Shown here in pieces: positions 1 through 9,783 of a stretch of 64,000 nucleotides of DNA (positions within the stretch are counted from its first letter, which is position 1; each line of letters opens with the position of its first letter). A program made the position numbers and the translations under genes. The notes under the pieces were generated by a model that saw nothing but the letters and a program-made list of their open reading frames with translations, was not told where the DNA came from and made no database searches. This stretch comes from Alitta virens. Lineage: Eukaryota > Annelida > Polychaeta > Phyllodocida > Nereididae. The DNA lies in assembly GCA_932294295.1 (NCBI GenBank), contig OW028584.1, forward strand, positions 25,405,638 through 25,469,637, in the 5' to 3' direction.

Positions 1-1
1 G

Positions 2-484
2 TTACAGGAGATGTATGGAATAAACGAAGAGACTGGTAATTCATGGCAAGATGTCAGGTATGAGAATAAAGGAAGTACCCAACCAAGACCACCGCAGAAT
101 AAGTCCAACTACCAGCCCCCACAACATGACTACAATCCAATGATGCCACAATGGGACAACCCTCATGGTCCACCACGCTCAACCTACATGAAAGATGTCA
201 GATGCTACTCATGCCACGAATTGGGACACTTCGCCAGGACATGCACACACAAGCCTATGCAGCAGGGACGTCACCCACAGAGTAACTACAGTCAGGACTA
301 CAGGATGACCAGCCACGGCAACCAGGGAAATTACCCTCCACCACAGCCGAGGGGACCACCCACTAACTATAGGCAGCAGGGCATGAGACTTCAAAACCGG
401 CCACCTAGCCAACTCCGAGGGGGACCAACGACCGGGGGATCATATTATCATAGAGGAGAGTATCAGGATCAGCCGCATTTTTAG
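2..484 (+). CDS. gag: Gag C-terminal part of a Ty3/gypsy-type retroelement (5' end outside window)
   Basis: The frame is open from the first base of the window, so this is the end of a longer Gag. The visible part is rich in Pro, Gln, Arg and Gly, typical of a nucleocapsid tail. It has one clear CCHC zinc knuckle, CYSCHELGHFARTC (C-x2-C-x4-H-x4-C), encoded at about 203-244, which in this family binds genomic RNA during packaging. Capsid and matrix parts would lie upstream of the window. The frame ends at TAG 482-484, and the pol frame overlaps it in the -1 register. Knuckle and neighbours make the call firm; the 5' extent is unknown. Confidence 0.88.
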   Translation, partial: LQEMYGINEETGNSWQDVRYENKGSTQPRPPQNKSNYQPPQHDYNPMMPQWDNPHGPPRSTYMKDVRCYSCHELGHFARTCTHKPMQQGRHPQSNYSQDYRMTSHGNQGNYPPPQPRGPPTNYRQQGMRLQNRPPSQLRGGPTTGGSYYHRGEYQDQPHF

Positions 485-3400
485 AAAGGGGATCAGAGTG
501 TAGAGTGCCGACTGATACCCCTAATTCTGAGATAGGCACTAATGAGATAAACCCTATGGGATTTGAATCAGAAGATAGGAGAGTGAAATTTAGTGAAAAT
601 GTGGCAGTTAGGGAAATTTTAGCAGACCCAGTAGATTGGGAGAATGACATGGCTATAGAAGTAGGATCTATGAATGATGCAATTTTTTCAATGGGTGATG
701 GCATGGAGAAAGTCAGGGTGATTTTTGACACAGGGGCAATTAGGACACTCATGTCAAGTGACACAGTGGCCGAGAGCAAATATCTTTCAGAACTACCCAA
801 AGAAGAAACAGAGCCGATGGTGTTTGTGGCTGGCGATGATGGAGAATTGCACTCGAATTATGTAATCAGAGTGCACCTTACGTCGCCACTAGGCGTCATG
901 CTGAGCCTGCCAGTGCACGTGGCGACTAATATGACACGTGACCTAATCCTGGTGGGAAATGACGTAATGACACAGGTGGCGGCTGTGGTGAACGTGGGGT
1001 TAAGACAAGTGGTGATACACAGGCCTGTCTATAGAATAGCGGCCATAAATGATTGCTCAATGAAGATTGGTGACAAGTATGTAGTGCTGGCGCATGTGAA
1101 ACGTCCCTACACTAACATGCCCAGTACTGAAGTATTTATGCTCAACCCAGTAAGAAATCTCAGTGGAGTCATAAAGAGCAACACAATAACATTTGTTGGT
1201 AATGTAGGCCTTGTACTTTGTGAGAACTTAAATGAACAAGAAGTAGAAATAAAGAAGGGAATGACGCTGGCTTATCTTGAATCAGTGGGGACGGTATTCA
1301 TTGGCAGTGATACCGCAGGATGGCCAGAAGGTAGGGAAAAGCTGATCCCTGCCGGAAGCGCCGCACTACTGAAACTGATCACGAAGGTGGCTGGACAACC
1401 CAAACAGGGCCCTCAGCCAGACCACAGATCAAAAGGTGTACTAAGCATGCCTAGCGAAGAACTCGAGAGACAGGGCATAGGGTCCATGGTGCAGATTGTG
1501 CAATCTAGCGAACTCATGGCAGTGAGGTCAGAGAACTTGAGACTTTACCCATGGCTTGAACCCGACGACGAAAGAGCCGATAAAACAAGAATGGAACTAA
1601 TCAGCGAATCACTGCAATTCACGGACTCCATGCTGGATGAGGAAGAAAGAAATCAAGTGGAAACAATGGTGAGAAATCATGCTGACGCATTCGCATGTTA
1701 TGACGAGGTGGGGCTATTGAAGGGCTACAAGGCAAGCATCCAGGTGACGGATGACTTCAAGCCATTTATACTGCGCCCATACCCCGTGTCACCATCACTC
1801 ATCAAAGCCATGACAAGCGAGGTGAAGAAATTAATGTTGCATAACATAGTGGAGCAGGGAAAAGCCATTTGCTACTCGCCAGTGTTTGTCCGAGAAAAAC
1901 CCAATACCACCAAAGTGCGACTTATATTGGACGGACGACACATCAATTCCATGTCCGAATCAAAGCACCACCCCCTCCTCACAAAACCTGAGCTTCACAC
2001 CAAACTGGCGTGCCTTGGAAACGTGAAGTATATCACGGCGATGGACATATCACAAGCATTTTACTCGATCGAGTTGGACGAAAAAAGCAAACAATTGTAT
2101 GGACTGTCTTTCTACTCATTATCGCAAAGCTACCGTTTGTCGAGAATAGCCATGGGAGCCAAACCCTCCTTATCGCTCTGGAGTGAAGCTTTGGCACAAG
2201 TCCTGCAAGGTCTCAAGTGGGGAGACAATGTAGCGTTTTACGCTGACGACGTATATGTTTTTACAGAGACCTTCGAAGAACATTTGGCCGCCCTGGAGGA
2301 GGTGCTGAGCCGTATCGAAGAACATGGCTTGAAGCTAAATCTCAAAAAGACACAATGGTCGGCTAAGTCTACTACAATATTGGGTTTTAATTATGTAGTA
2401 GAAAGCGGAGGACTGAAGGTAGAAGTGCCAAATAGCAAACGACAAGCGGCCGAGAAATTTAAAGAGCCGACGTCCAGAAAAGGGGTTAGAAAACTTTTAG
2501 GTTTTGCTACATTTCTGGCCTCTCACTTGCCAAATTTCCAGAGAATAGCTGGTCCTCTATATGACCTAACTAGTAGCAAGGTCAAGTTCACTTGGGGAGA
2601 CAAAGAACAAACTGCATTTGACGAGATTAAAGCATTACTAGTCAGCCCCGAGGTCTTGAAAGTACCAGTGTGTGGGTTCAATTTCGTGCTGAGAGTGGAC
2701 GCGTCACATGAGGGGATTGGTTGTGTCTTATCACAGGTTGCGCCAGGCGATGACATAGGTTCAGAGTCAGAAAGAATAATTTCCTTTCAAGCCAAAAGGT
2801 TACAAAATCTGCCCAAAATTAGCTCATCAGCTGAGCTCGAATTGACGGGCATTTACGTGGCCATCTCCATGTATAGGCACTATTTGAGTGGGGAAACATT
2901 CAAGGTAATCACAGACTCAAGCGGAGCCATAGGGATAATCCGACCCACTACTCAACAATCCAAAGCCACACCCAACTTAACCATCAAGTTGCTAGAACGA
3001 CTATCACCTTTCAACTTCACAATAGAACATAGATCAGGTAAATCTTTGATTGATAGTGCTGATTTCTTGTCTAGAGAGGTAGTGCCAAGTGTGACAGAGG
3101 TAGATTTGACTATCCCCTTGCCAAGGGAAGATGACATTTGGGAAGGCTTATGGAGAGGAGAGGAATCACTGATTGGTGGAATATTTGAATCACATGAAAG
3201 CGAACCAGAACCTAGGTATGGGCTGAGACAAAGAAGCAAGTTACAGAAGCCAGCCAGGTTCCAAGATGAAGGTATTGATGAGGTAACACTGAATGAACAC
3301 GACAGGAAGGAAGATGGCGAAAGTGAGACAGAAGAAAGAAAGAGCACACCAGATGAACACGATGAAGTAAATGAAGACCGCGTAGCCGATGAACCATGCC

Positions 3401-5286
3401 CAGACCCCATCCCAGTTGATCCAGATGATAGCGAAGCTGAATCACAACTGAATACGACACCAGAGGGCAGCAGCACCCAGGAGGGGAGCCAAAACCCATA
3501 TTGGCCGCAAGGGGAGCCACTGGTCCACATGGACGACGCCGGAAGATTCATCATTACTCTAGACGACATAACAAAGATACCTGATGAAGAAATCAGGCCA
3601 GGTAAATTTGTATGGTCAGATATAGTGAAGAGTGAGATAAAAATCAAACACTTGCCAAACCAATCAAGTATAGATAATTACTTTGATAGGATATCACAGG
3701 CCTGTGACCAAGGACTGCTATTGCCCCTGTCAAAAAGAGACATGATAAGAAATCAGAGATTATCAGTGACTTACGGGGGTCTGTATAATTTCTTGCACAA
3801 CGGAGTATTGCCCTCTGAGCAAAGGTGCAGCAAGAAAATTTTGGCTATGAGCGAAACGTTCGCGTTAGTGCATGACGTGCTGGTTCATATCTCCGAGAAA
3901 GACGAAGATCAATTAGTGGTGAGGCCAGTATTGGATGAGAGCGACACATTCAAAGTGGTCACTAGGTCACACCTTGACCTCAAAAGTCATCACATTGGAA
4001 TGCAACGGTTGTACACAATGCTGAGAACCCAGATCTACGGCACCAAACTGTATCAAATAATTAAGGATGTGGTAGGGAACTGCCCAATTTGCATCCAGAA
4101 GTCGCCCGGTCCGGGGGATTGTGTGGGTTTTGATTTTTCAGAAGATCCTACTTTAGAAAGTAGAGGGCCCATGGACATAGTGTACATCGATTTGAAGTAT
4201 ATGCCAACCGCAGCAGATGGGTACAAATACATTGTAGTATTAGCTGACGATTTCTCGCGTTATGTCATGGCCGAGCCAATCAAAAATCGAACAAGCAATG
4301 AAATTTTGAATGTGATACTGAGATATGTTGCCATTGTGGGATCACCTAAGACACTGGTGGCTGATCAAGACGGGAGCATGAGTGGGAAACAATTTGAAGC
4401 GGCATGCAAATTACTTGACATAAATTTAAGATTTGTGCCAAACTTTTGCCATTTTTTCTCATTTGCTGAAAGGGCCATTGGGTCCATACAGCAGAGGTTA
4501 GTAACCCTTACGGCCGAGGACTGTGAACAATATTGGGTGAATGGTGTTTATTTTGCAGTATGGGCCACAAATAACATGACCACCTCAGAGGGCGTTACTC
4601 CATTTGAAATTTTCTATGGTCGCAAACACAACTACAAGACCGACCTGAAGGACCTTGACATACAGCCAGTGGTTAAAATGCCTGATGGGTATGGTGATTA
4701 CCTCAAAATGATCCATAAAAGGATGGATGAGCTAAGGGGTGTAGTGAACAGCCACAAAAGCAGCCAGAGAAAGATGAGCGCCAGGAGAGTCAGAAACAGG
4801 TCGGCTAAGACAACCAGTATCTCTGAAGGGCAATTCTGCTACATTTGGGCACCACAATATAAGTCCAAAATCTTCCTGAGCAGGAAAATATCATTTTACT
4901 ACATTGGCCCTCTGGTTTGTACAAAGGTCCTACCTGATCAGTTCATTGTGGTAAGCACTTTAAAAAATGAACTAATCACTCAACCAATACACCTTAGAAG
5001 AGTCAGAGTGGCTAAAATTAGAGTGAGGGAACACTTTGCCGAAACGATTTGGCAGCTTTTATCCTTTTTGGAAAATCTACCAAACATTTCCAAAGAGGAG
5101 ATCGCTGATCAACTAGGCCCCCTACAGGAGCTGGCAGATGGCCTTCGCCTCCGAGAGCATGATGAGCTCCCGCGCACATGCGCAATCCCAAGCCCTGAGG
5201 TCATGGACGACGCCTCTTGGGACTTGGCTAATGAGATTCTGACCATAGAACCTCATCTGGGATATAAAGGGGTGGAGGAAATATGA
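454..5286 (+). CDS. pol: Pol polyprotein: protease, reverse transcriptase, RNase H, integrase (Ty3/gypsy type)
   Basis: One intact frame of about 1,600 codons, open from 454. There is no convincing ATG, so expression by -1 frameshift from gag is likely. Residues are counted from codon 505. The protease motif FDTGA has its catalytic Asp at about 75. The RT has MDISQAFYSIELD and YADD at about 579-582. RNase H has RVDAS (Asp about 732), a Glu near 778 and TDSSG near 805. An unusually long acidic linker (about 880-1020) separates RNase H from integrase. The integrase has an HHCC finger (H near 1157 and 1162; CPIC at 1193-1196) and catalytic Asp about 1229, Asp about 1287 and Glu 1322 (34 residues between the last two). 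Order PR-RT-RH-IN places it in Ty3/gypsy (Metaviridae). The odd RT fingerprint MGAKPSLSLW suggests a divergent lineage. Confidence 0.93.
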   Translation, partial: RRVSGSAAFLERGSECRVPTDTPNSEIGTNEINPMGFESEDRRVKFSENVAVREILADPVDWENDMAIEVGSMNDAIFSMGDGMEKVRVIFDTGAIRTLMSSDTVAESKYLSELPKEETEPMVFVAGDDGELHSNYVIRVHLTSPLGVMLSLPVHVATNMTRDLILVGNDVMTQVAAVVNVGLRQVVIHRPVYRIAAINDCSMKIGDKYVVLAHVKRPYTNMPSTEVFMLNPVRNLSGVIKSNTITFVGNVGLVLCENLNEQEVEIKKGMTLAYLESVGTVFIGSDTAGWPEGREKLIPAGSAALLKLITKVAGQPKQGPQPDHRSKGVLSMPSEELERQGIGSMVQIVQSSELMAVRSENLRLYPWLEPDDERADKTRMELISESLQFTDSMLDEEERNQVETMVRNHADAFACYDEVGLLKGYKASIQVTDDFKPFILRPYPVSPSLIKAMTSEVKKLMLHNIVEQGKAICYSPVFVREKPNTTKVRLILDGRHINSMSESKHHPLLTKPELHTKLACLGNVKYITAMDISQAFYSIELDEKSKQLYGLSFYSLSQSYRLSRIAMGAKPSLSLWSEALAQVLQGLKWGDNVAFYADDVYVFTETFEEHLAALEEVLSRIEEHGLKLNLKKTQWSAKSTTILGFNYVVESGGLKVEVPNSKRQAAEKFKEPTSRKGVRKLLGFATFLASHLPNFQRIAGPLYDLTSSKVKFTWGDKEQTAFDEIKALLVSPEVLKVPVCGFNFVLRVDASHEGIGCVLSQVAPGDDIGSESERIISFQAKRLQNLPKISSSAELELTGIYVAISMYRHYLSGETFKVITDSSGAIGIIRPTTQQSKATPNLTIKLLERLSPFNFTIEHRSGKSLIDSADFLSREVVPSVTEVDLTIPLPREDDIWEGLWRGEESLIGGIFESHESEPEPRYGLRQRSKLQKPARFQDEGIDEVTLNEHDRKEDGESETEERKSTPDEHDEVNEDRVADEPCPDPIPVDPDDSEAESQLNTTPEGSSTQEGSQNPYWPQGEPLVHMDDAGRFIITLDDITKIPDEEIRPGKFVWSDIVKSEIKIKHLPNQSSIDNYFDRISQACDQGLLLPLSKRDMIRNQRLSVTYGGLYNFLHNGVLPSEQRCSKKILAMSETFALVHDVLVHISEKDEDQLVVRPVLDESDTFKVVTRSHLDLKSHHIGMQRLYTMLRTQIYGTKLYQIIKDVVGNCPICIQKSPGPGDCVGFDFSEDPTLESRGPMDIVYIDLKYMPTAADGYKYIVVLADDFSRYVMAEPIKNRTSNEILNVILRYVAIVGSPKTLVADQDGSMSGKQFEAACKLLDINLRFVPNFCHFFSFAERAIGSIQQRLVTLTAEDCEQYWVNGVYFAVWATNNMTTSEGVTPFEIFYGRKHNYKTDLKDLDIQPVVKMPDGYGDYLKMIHKRMDELRGVVNSHKSSQRKMSARRVRNRSAKTTSISEGQFCYIWAPQYKSKIFLSRKISFYYIGPLVCTKVLPDQFIVVSTLKNELITQPIHLRRVRVAKIRVREHFAETIWQLLSFLENLPNISKEEIADQLGPLQELADGLRLREHDELPRTCAIPSPEVMDDASWDLANEILTIEPHLGYKGVEEI
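476..484 (+). promoter_or_regulatory. Possible -1 frameshift site at the gag stop
   Basis: The gag frame reads CAT TTT TAG. The pol frame is -1 relative to gag and is open from 454, so the two overlap by about 31 bases. A run of five T sits directly before the gag stop, so a tRNA on TTT could slip back one base and re-pair with TTT. This is not a canonical X XXY YYZ heptamer. No downstream pseudoknot was tested. Confidence 0.35.
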
Positions 5287-5501
5287 TTGATGTGCGTAGT
5301 TAGTGAGTGTATGGATTTTTAGATTATAGTGAGTGATCAATAGTGTGACCTTGAGACCGCCTGACAAAGGAACTTAATATGAGTCAGCGGATAGAATAAT
5401 TATGTTAATGATGGTACATAAGGGCAGCGTCACCCGCACTAGGCCGATTTCGGTCTGTGACGGCTAGGCGAACGGAGTAAAACACTTAGAGCAGAGAAAC
5501 C
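5287..5501 (+). other. pol-to-LRR spacer
   Basis: These 215 bases have no coding frame of note. A GC-richer patch around 5425-5475 precedes the next ATG. A 3' splice site for a subgenomic mRNA might lie here (TTAGAGCAG just before 5498), but I cannot assign it. Confidence 0.4.
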
Positions 5502-7181
5502 ATGATGGGAAAGTTATTATTGATATTCCTCGCGGTCGCAATAACCCCGTCGTGGGGAGCAGACCTGAACTGTAAACCTAGGGAGCAAATTCCTACAGTA
5601 ATCAGGGCAGCACAAGTCTACCCTATGCAGCCTGGTGAGCCGAATCACGAAGGTAAAGTGACGCATTTGAACTTATCGATAAAAAATGTTAACGCTAGCC
5701 TCATAATTAGTGATGTGATAGAAAGATACGCCATGGTGAACACTATTTATATGAATTGGGAAGAAATAAGCGAATTAAAGGTAAACCAAGCTGTTGATAC
5801 TAAATTAGAGTACCTAACAGGAGTATTCATAGATGACATAATTAAAATACCTGATACAATCATATCGTGCCTAAAGCACCTAGCAATTAAAACCAGACAA
5901 ATAGAGATGAACAATATAGGCCGCCTCCACAAAATACCATGGATAACGTTAATTGCACCCCTCACGAGAAGGATAAACCAACGGCTTTTTAATAATTCAT
6001 GCATGATTAAGTCGTTTGATCTGGACGCAAAGTCACTGGTATATATAAATAGATACATGATGGGGGGATGCCGGGAGCTGGAATATCTCCTGCTCCGGGC
6101 ACCGCTAATCACACAAATTGTGGGACCGATGTATATTAGCAATGCAGTTATGAAAATAATTAGACTAAAAGTGAACCAGTTAGATCCCCATACTTCCATG
6201 TCAGAAATATTTTGTCCAATCAGGGGCAATAGATGTGAAATAGAGACAATGAGCATTTTGTCTGAAGGTGACATCCCTTACAAACTCTTAGGTACCCGCA
6301 TGTTTATTAAGAAAATAGACATCACACGGTCAAACCTGAATAAAATGAGCCTATTTGACCCAAAATGCGCAACAGAAATTATGGACGTAGGGGGGATGAT
6401 AAGACTGGATAGACTGCACACACATGGTTATGCTATTTTTCCACAACTAGGCCAAGGTTTGAGCATTAAGGTAGGCGTTAAAAATTTAATAGTGCAAAAA
6501 TCTTGTTTCGAAAGACTCACCATACTCAATCATGTAGACTGTATGTTTCTACTCAACTTGGAGATCACAAATAGTCAGCTAGTGTACATTGACGATATTA
6601 AGGATTATAACTTGATGGTGATAGAAAGAATAGATTTCAGCAACAATTACTTGTATAATGTGAATATTGACATAGCCAGATGCACAAATTTATCAATGTT
6701 AAATCTTGCCAACAATAAAATGAGTATTCTTTCCATTTCACTGCCAGAGAGAGCAAATTTCACATTATTTGCGCAGAATAATTACTTGATAGAAATAGAT
6801 TTCAACTCACTTCCTTCAAAATTAATTTTTGTTGGCCATCATAACAAACTGCAAGACATGGTGTTTTTGAGAACAATGAATAATGTCGTACTACAGACTG
6901 ACCTTAATCACAACAAGATTAACTCATGGTCAGCACTAGTACAGACAAGACTAAAGCCAAACTCATCTATTGACCTCAGAAATAACCCGTTGACATGCGA
7001 TGAAATTTTAATATGCATGGCAATGGAACAACAGGTGCAAATTTATGCAGCAGGTTGCGCCAAATGTGAGGGCTCACAAAACCCACCCACCCTTTTACCA
7101 GATATCACGACCACTAAAAATGATTTAATTACTACAGGTCAGGAAGAAGCAGAAAGTGTGTGGGACCTCTTTGATTTTTAA
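5502..7181 (+). CDS. Secreted leucine-rich-repeat protein encoded between pol and env
   Basis: The 559-residue protein starts with a clear signal peptide (hydrophobic residues about 4-17, then PSWGA before D21). The body carries degenerate leucine-rich repeats, clearest in the C-terminal half: IDFSNNYLYNV (about 377), LNLANNKMSIL (about 400) and LNHNKINSW (about 468). A cysteine cap like an LRR C-terminal domain follows (NPLTCDEILIC then CAKC, about 492-525). I see no transmembrane segment, so it is probably secreted or held by a partner. It lies 215 bases after pol, and its end overlaps the open frame of env by 26 bases, so it sits within the element's gene row. LRR ectodomains usually bind proteins or glycans. 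A role as attachment protein or receptor decoy is inference. Ty3/gypsy elements do not normally carry this gene. Confidence 0.75.
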   Translation: MMGKLLLIFLAVAITPSWGADLNCKPREQIPTVIRAAQVYPMQPGEPNHEGKVTHLNLSIKNVNASLIISDVIERYAMVNTIYMNWEEISELKVNQAVDTKLEYLTGVFIDDIIKIPDTIISCLKHLAIKTRQIEMNNIGRLHKIPWITLIAPLTRRINQRLFNNSCMIKSFDLDAKSLVYINRYMMGGCRELEYLLLRAPLITQIVGPMYISNAVMKIIRLKVNQLDPHTSMSEIFCPIRGNRCEIETMSILSEGDIPYKLLGTRMFIKKIDITRSNLNKMSLFDPKCATEIMDVGGMIRLDRLHTHGYAIFPQLGQGLSIKVGVKNLIVQKSCFERLTILNHVDCMFLLNLEITNSQLVYIDDIKDYNLMVIERIDFSNNYLYNVNIDIARCTNLSMLNLANNKMSILSISLPERANFTLFAQNNYLIEIDFNSLPSKLIFVGHHNKLQDMVFLRTMNNVVLQTDLNHNKINSWSALVQTRLKPNSSIDLRNNPLTCDEILICMAMEQQVQIYAAGCAKCEGSQNPPTLLPDITTTKNDLITTGQEEAESVWDLFDF

Positions 7182-7218
7182 CCCAGGGCAGGGAATCGGC
7201 GCGGTGTTGATTGAAGGT

Positions 7219-9762
7219 ATGAGCATGTATCTAGAACTAATTGTAGGTTTGGCGGTGTTAAGCACGATTAGAGCAGAGGACTTGCTAATCCCTGAGTATG
7301 GAACAGTCCTGGAGGAGCAAGGGAGCGATCACCTCAGCCCCCATGTTCTGACACTAAATTTCCTCGTGAGTTTTAATGACTATGAATGGCCCGAAGTTAG
7401 AATCCCACGCGCATTAAACATTACCTGCCATGAAAGTTCAAGCGAATTCATTAAGCAGGTATGTAGACAGCAACTCCCTTCCCTTGCATCGATGGTTGAC
7501 AGATATGACATGTGGAGAGAGGAGATCATGGGGTTGAAAAATGAGTTAATTATGCAACATGTGAGGGTGTCTGCTGACTCGAGGAGAACGAAACGGTTCC
7601 CCTTGGCATTGGTGGCATCAGGAGCCAGCTGGCTCATAGGGCAAGGTATCAACCAATTCTTTGCCTACAAAAGAGATAAGGACATAAAGAAAGGCCTAAA
7701 AATATTAAGTGACAGGCAGAATAATTTGCAGAGCAATATCGATTCAGTTAAGGGCCAATTTGCACATTACATGACAATAGACTTAAAGCAAAAACAACAC
7801 TCTGATCAGATGGTCAGACAGTTGCGGTCAGACTTAACTGGAACCCAAAAGAATATGAATCAACTAAAATCGGTGCTGGAAAGTTTAGTGTCATCAGTCA
7901 ATGCCAAGACAGACACCATCCCAGTGCTTTCAAAACTGAATCAGATTCAGAGCGAACTGGGAATAGCGGCCCTGCATGACATGCCAGTGGTAGCCAATGC
8001 TCTGCGGCAAACGCTAGAGGGCGTGCGGGATGGACGCCAAGGCATCCTGAGACACCGAATCCTCCCCTACACAACCTTAGCCGGCGCGTTTGACCAGGCG
8101 CGCACTGATGTAAAAAGATGGCATGAAGGGCATGACTTGATTTTTGACAAAGCAGAAGACTTGTACTTGTTCAGTCGATCCGTACTAGCGGTTAGCCACG
8201 ATGGATTAGTGATCCAAGTCCCTGTCGAAGTCATCAAGACAAACAATAAACCCATGTCATTTTTCAGGGCACTTTCAATACCAATTCCAATGACTCAGAA
8301 TGGTTCACTATCAACCAAGTGGAGCCCGCTAATTACTCACTACGGTATCTCTAATGATTACGTAATGCCAGTTAACCCTGCTCAGCTCGCTCAATGCCAC
8401 ATTATACCCGCTAACCCTAGTATAACTGTATGCCCTACTTCTATCCCAGTGGTGGAAAGGAAAAACAAGACCTGTATAGAGCAAATAGTTATGAGAAAAA
8501 TCGATGAAAAATCCCATTTAGATTGCGACTTTAGAATACGCCAAGCTAAGTTCACATTGCCGGAATTAATTGAAACAAAGAATAAACTAATGGTGTACGG
8601 TTTGTCTAACAATGTTCAACTTTGGTGCAATGGACAGGACGTACCCGTCAACATTGACACACATAACGCAGCAGTCATTAACCGAAGCTCAATGTGCAAC
8701 TGCATCCTGGTAGATCATGATTTCCACATCAAAGGCCCATTCTGTAATACAACCTCCACCAAAGTAGTCCTATCGAGAATTAATAACCCGCTGACTAGTT
8801 TAATTATAGACAACATTAAAAATATGTTGAATGACAGCCATGACCAGCCGCTGTCTTGGTCTAACAGTGCCTTGGATCAGTTCATTTCCAACGCATTGTC
8901 TGAGAAATTCCCAGGAAATGCATTACTGGAATCAAGCATCAACGACTCCCCATTAGAACAGTTTGAACTAGAAACTAAGGAAATATTAGAAAATTTGAAA
9001 CCAAGAAAAGTAAATGAAATCTCATATGATAACCTAGACAAATTGTTTGTGTCAAAATCCTGGCCATTAGCTTTGTCTTTCACACTCTCTATGTTGGGCA
9101 CTTTGGGATGTTTCCTCTCACTATGGACTGCCCACAAGCACGCCACAACTTCAAATTTAGTCACAGCTGGCATGTTGGCTGGACAATTTCAGCCTTCATT
9201 TGCTGCAGGGAGCCAAGTATGCCGAAGCCACACCAGTGATCTGCTATGGCAAGCAACAGGCACGGTCATTATAGCAATAACCCTGGGGATTATTTACAAG
9301 ACCTCAATGAAAATTTGGAACACCCTGGCAGGGCCTAGAATTCCATTGATGACGCAAATCAACAAGATAGGTCACCCTAAATTGTCAATACTGCTCATAA
9401 TGAACTCTGGGAAGGAAAGGATAGCCATAAAGGTGGCTACGCTCCATGCCCTCGTCCACGAGGTACACTTTGTAGGTGAATTAATGCCATCAGTAATTAA
9501 CATCAGAGGATCAATCATGACCACTGTGCTGACATTTTGTTTCACACCAAACGGCTTTGCATCTTTGCAATGCGGCGAAACTAGACTTCCCCTGCCAGAG
9601 ACAGTATCCATCCAGTGGAGAGAAGTGCACAAACTTAGACGCATAACTAAGCAGCAACACCGAGTTTGCGTAATGCTACTAGATGACTATGGAGTATGCC
9701 ACCCCCTGCCAAGCAGGTCAAATATGGGTGAGATCCGAAGCCTGAATGACTTTGAGGTTTAG
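7219..9762 (+). CDS. env: Envelope-like class I fusion glycoprotein
   Basis: The frame is open from 7156. I prefer ATG 7219 because it is followed at once by a signal peptide (LELIVGLAVLSTIRA); it gives 847 residues, but numbers below count from 7156. A furin-type site RRTKR ends at residue 147. A Gly/Ala-rich hydrophobic stretch (FPLALVASGASWLIGQG) follows directly, as expected of a fusion peptide. A long Gln/Leu-rich coiled-coil region lies at about 175-270. Hydrophobic segments lie at about 638-660 and 698-716. The layout and the W-L-I-G pattern resemble gypsy/errantivirus Env and baculovirus F-type proteins. Unusually, about 150 residues with several Cys follow the last hydrophobic segment. 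Cleavage in the secretory path and membrane fusion are inferred from family knowledge. Confidence 0.85.
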   Translation: MSMYLELIVGLAVLSTIRAEDLLIPEYGTVLEEQGSDHLSPHVLTLNFLVSFNDYEWPEVRIPRALNITCHESSSEFIKQVCRQQLPSLASMVDRYDMWREEIMGLKNELIMQHVRVSADSRRTKRFPLALVASGASWLIGQGINQFFAYKRDKDIKKGLKILSDRQNNLQSNIDSVKGQFAHYMTIDLKQKQHSDQMVRQLRSDLTGTQKNMNQLKSVLESLVSSVNAKTDTIPVLSKLNQIQSELGIAALHDMPVVANALRQTLEGVRDGRQGILRHRILPYTTLAGAFDQARTDVKRWHEGHDLIFDKAEDLYLFSRSVLAVSHDGLVIQVPVEVIKTNNKPMSFFRALSIPIPMTQNGSLSTKWSPLITHYGISNDYVMPVNPAQLAQCHIIPANPSITVCPTSIPVVERKNKTCIEQIVMRKIDEKSHLDCDFRIRQAKFTLPELIETKNKLMVYGLSNNVQLWCNGQDVPVNIDTHNAAVINRSSMCNCILVDHDFHIKGPFCNTTSTKVVLSRINNPLTSLIIDNIKNMLNDSHDQPLSWSNSALDQFISNALSEKFPGNALLESSINDSPLEQFELETKEILENLKPRKVNEISYDNLDKLFVSKSWPLALSFTLSMLGTLGCFLSLWTAHKHATTSNLVTAGMLAGQFQPSFAAGSQVCRSHTSDLLWQATGTVIIAITLGIIYKTSMKIWNTLAGPRIPLMTQINKIGHPKLSILLIMNSGKERIAIKVATLHALVHEVHFVGELMPSVINIRGSIMTTVLTFCFTPNGFASLQCGETRLPLPETVSIQWREVHKLRRITKQQHRVCVMLLDDYGVCHPLPSRSNMGEIRSLNDFEV

Positions 9763-9777
9763 AACCACGAAACATGC

Positions 9778-9783
9778 AATAAA
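9778..9783 (+). terminator. AATAAA poly(A) signal just after env
   Basis: AATAAA begins 16 bases after the env stop codon. It may end the env-containing transcript or belong to the start of a 3' LTR. No LTR boundary could be set, since the 5' LTR lies outside the window. Confidence 0.4.

Noticed and set aside
2952..3647. 231-codon minus-strand frame across pol
   Set aside because: Antisense shadow of the acidic, Ser-rich linker of pol; no independent evidence.
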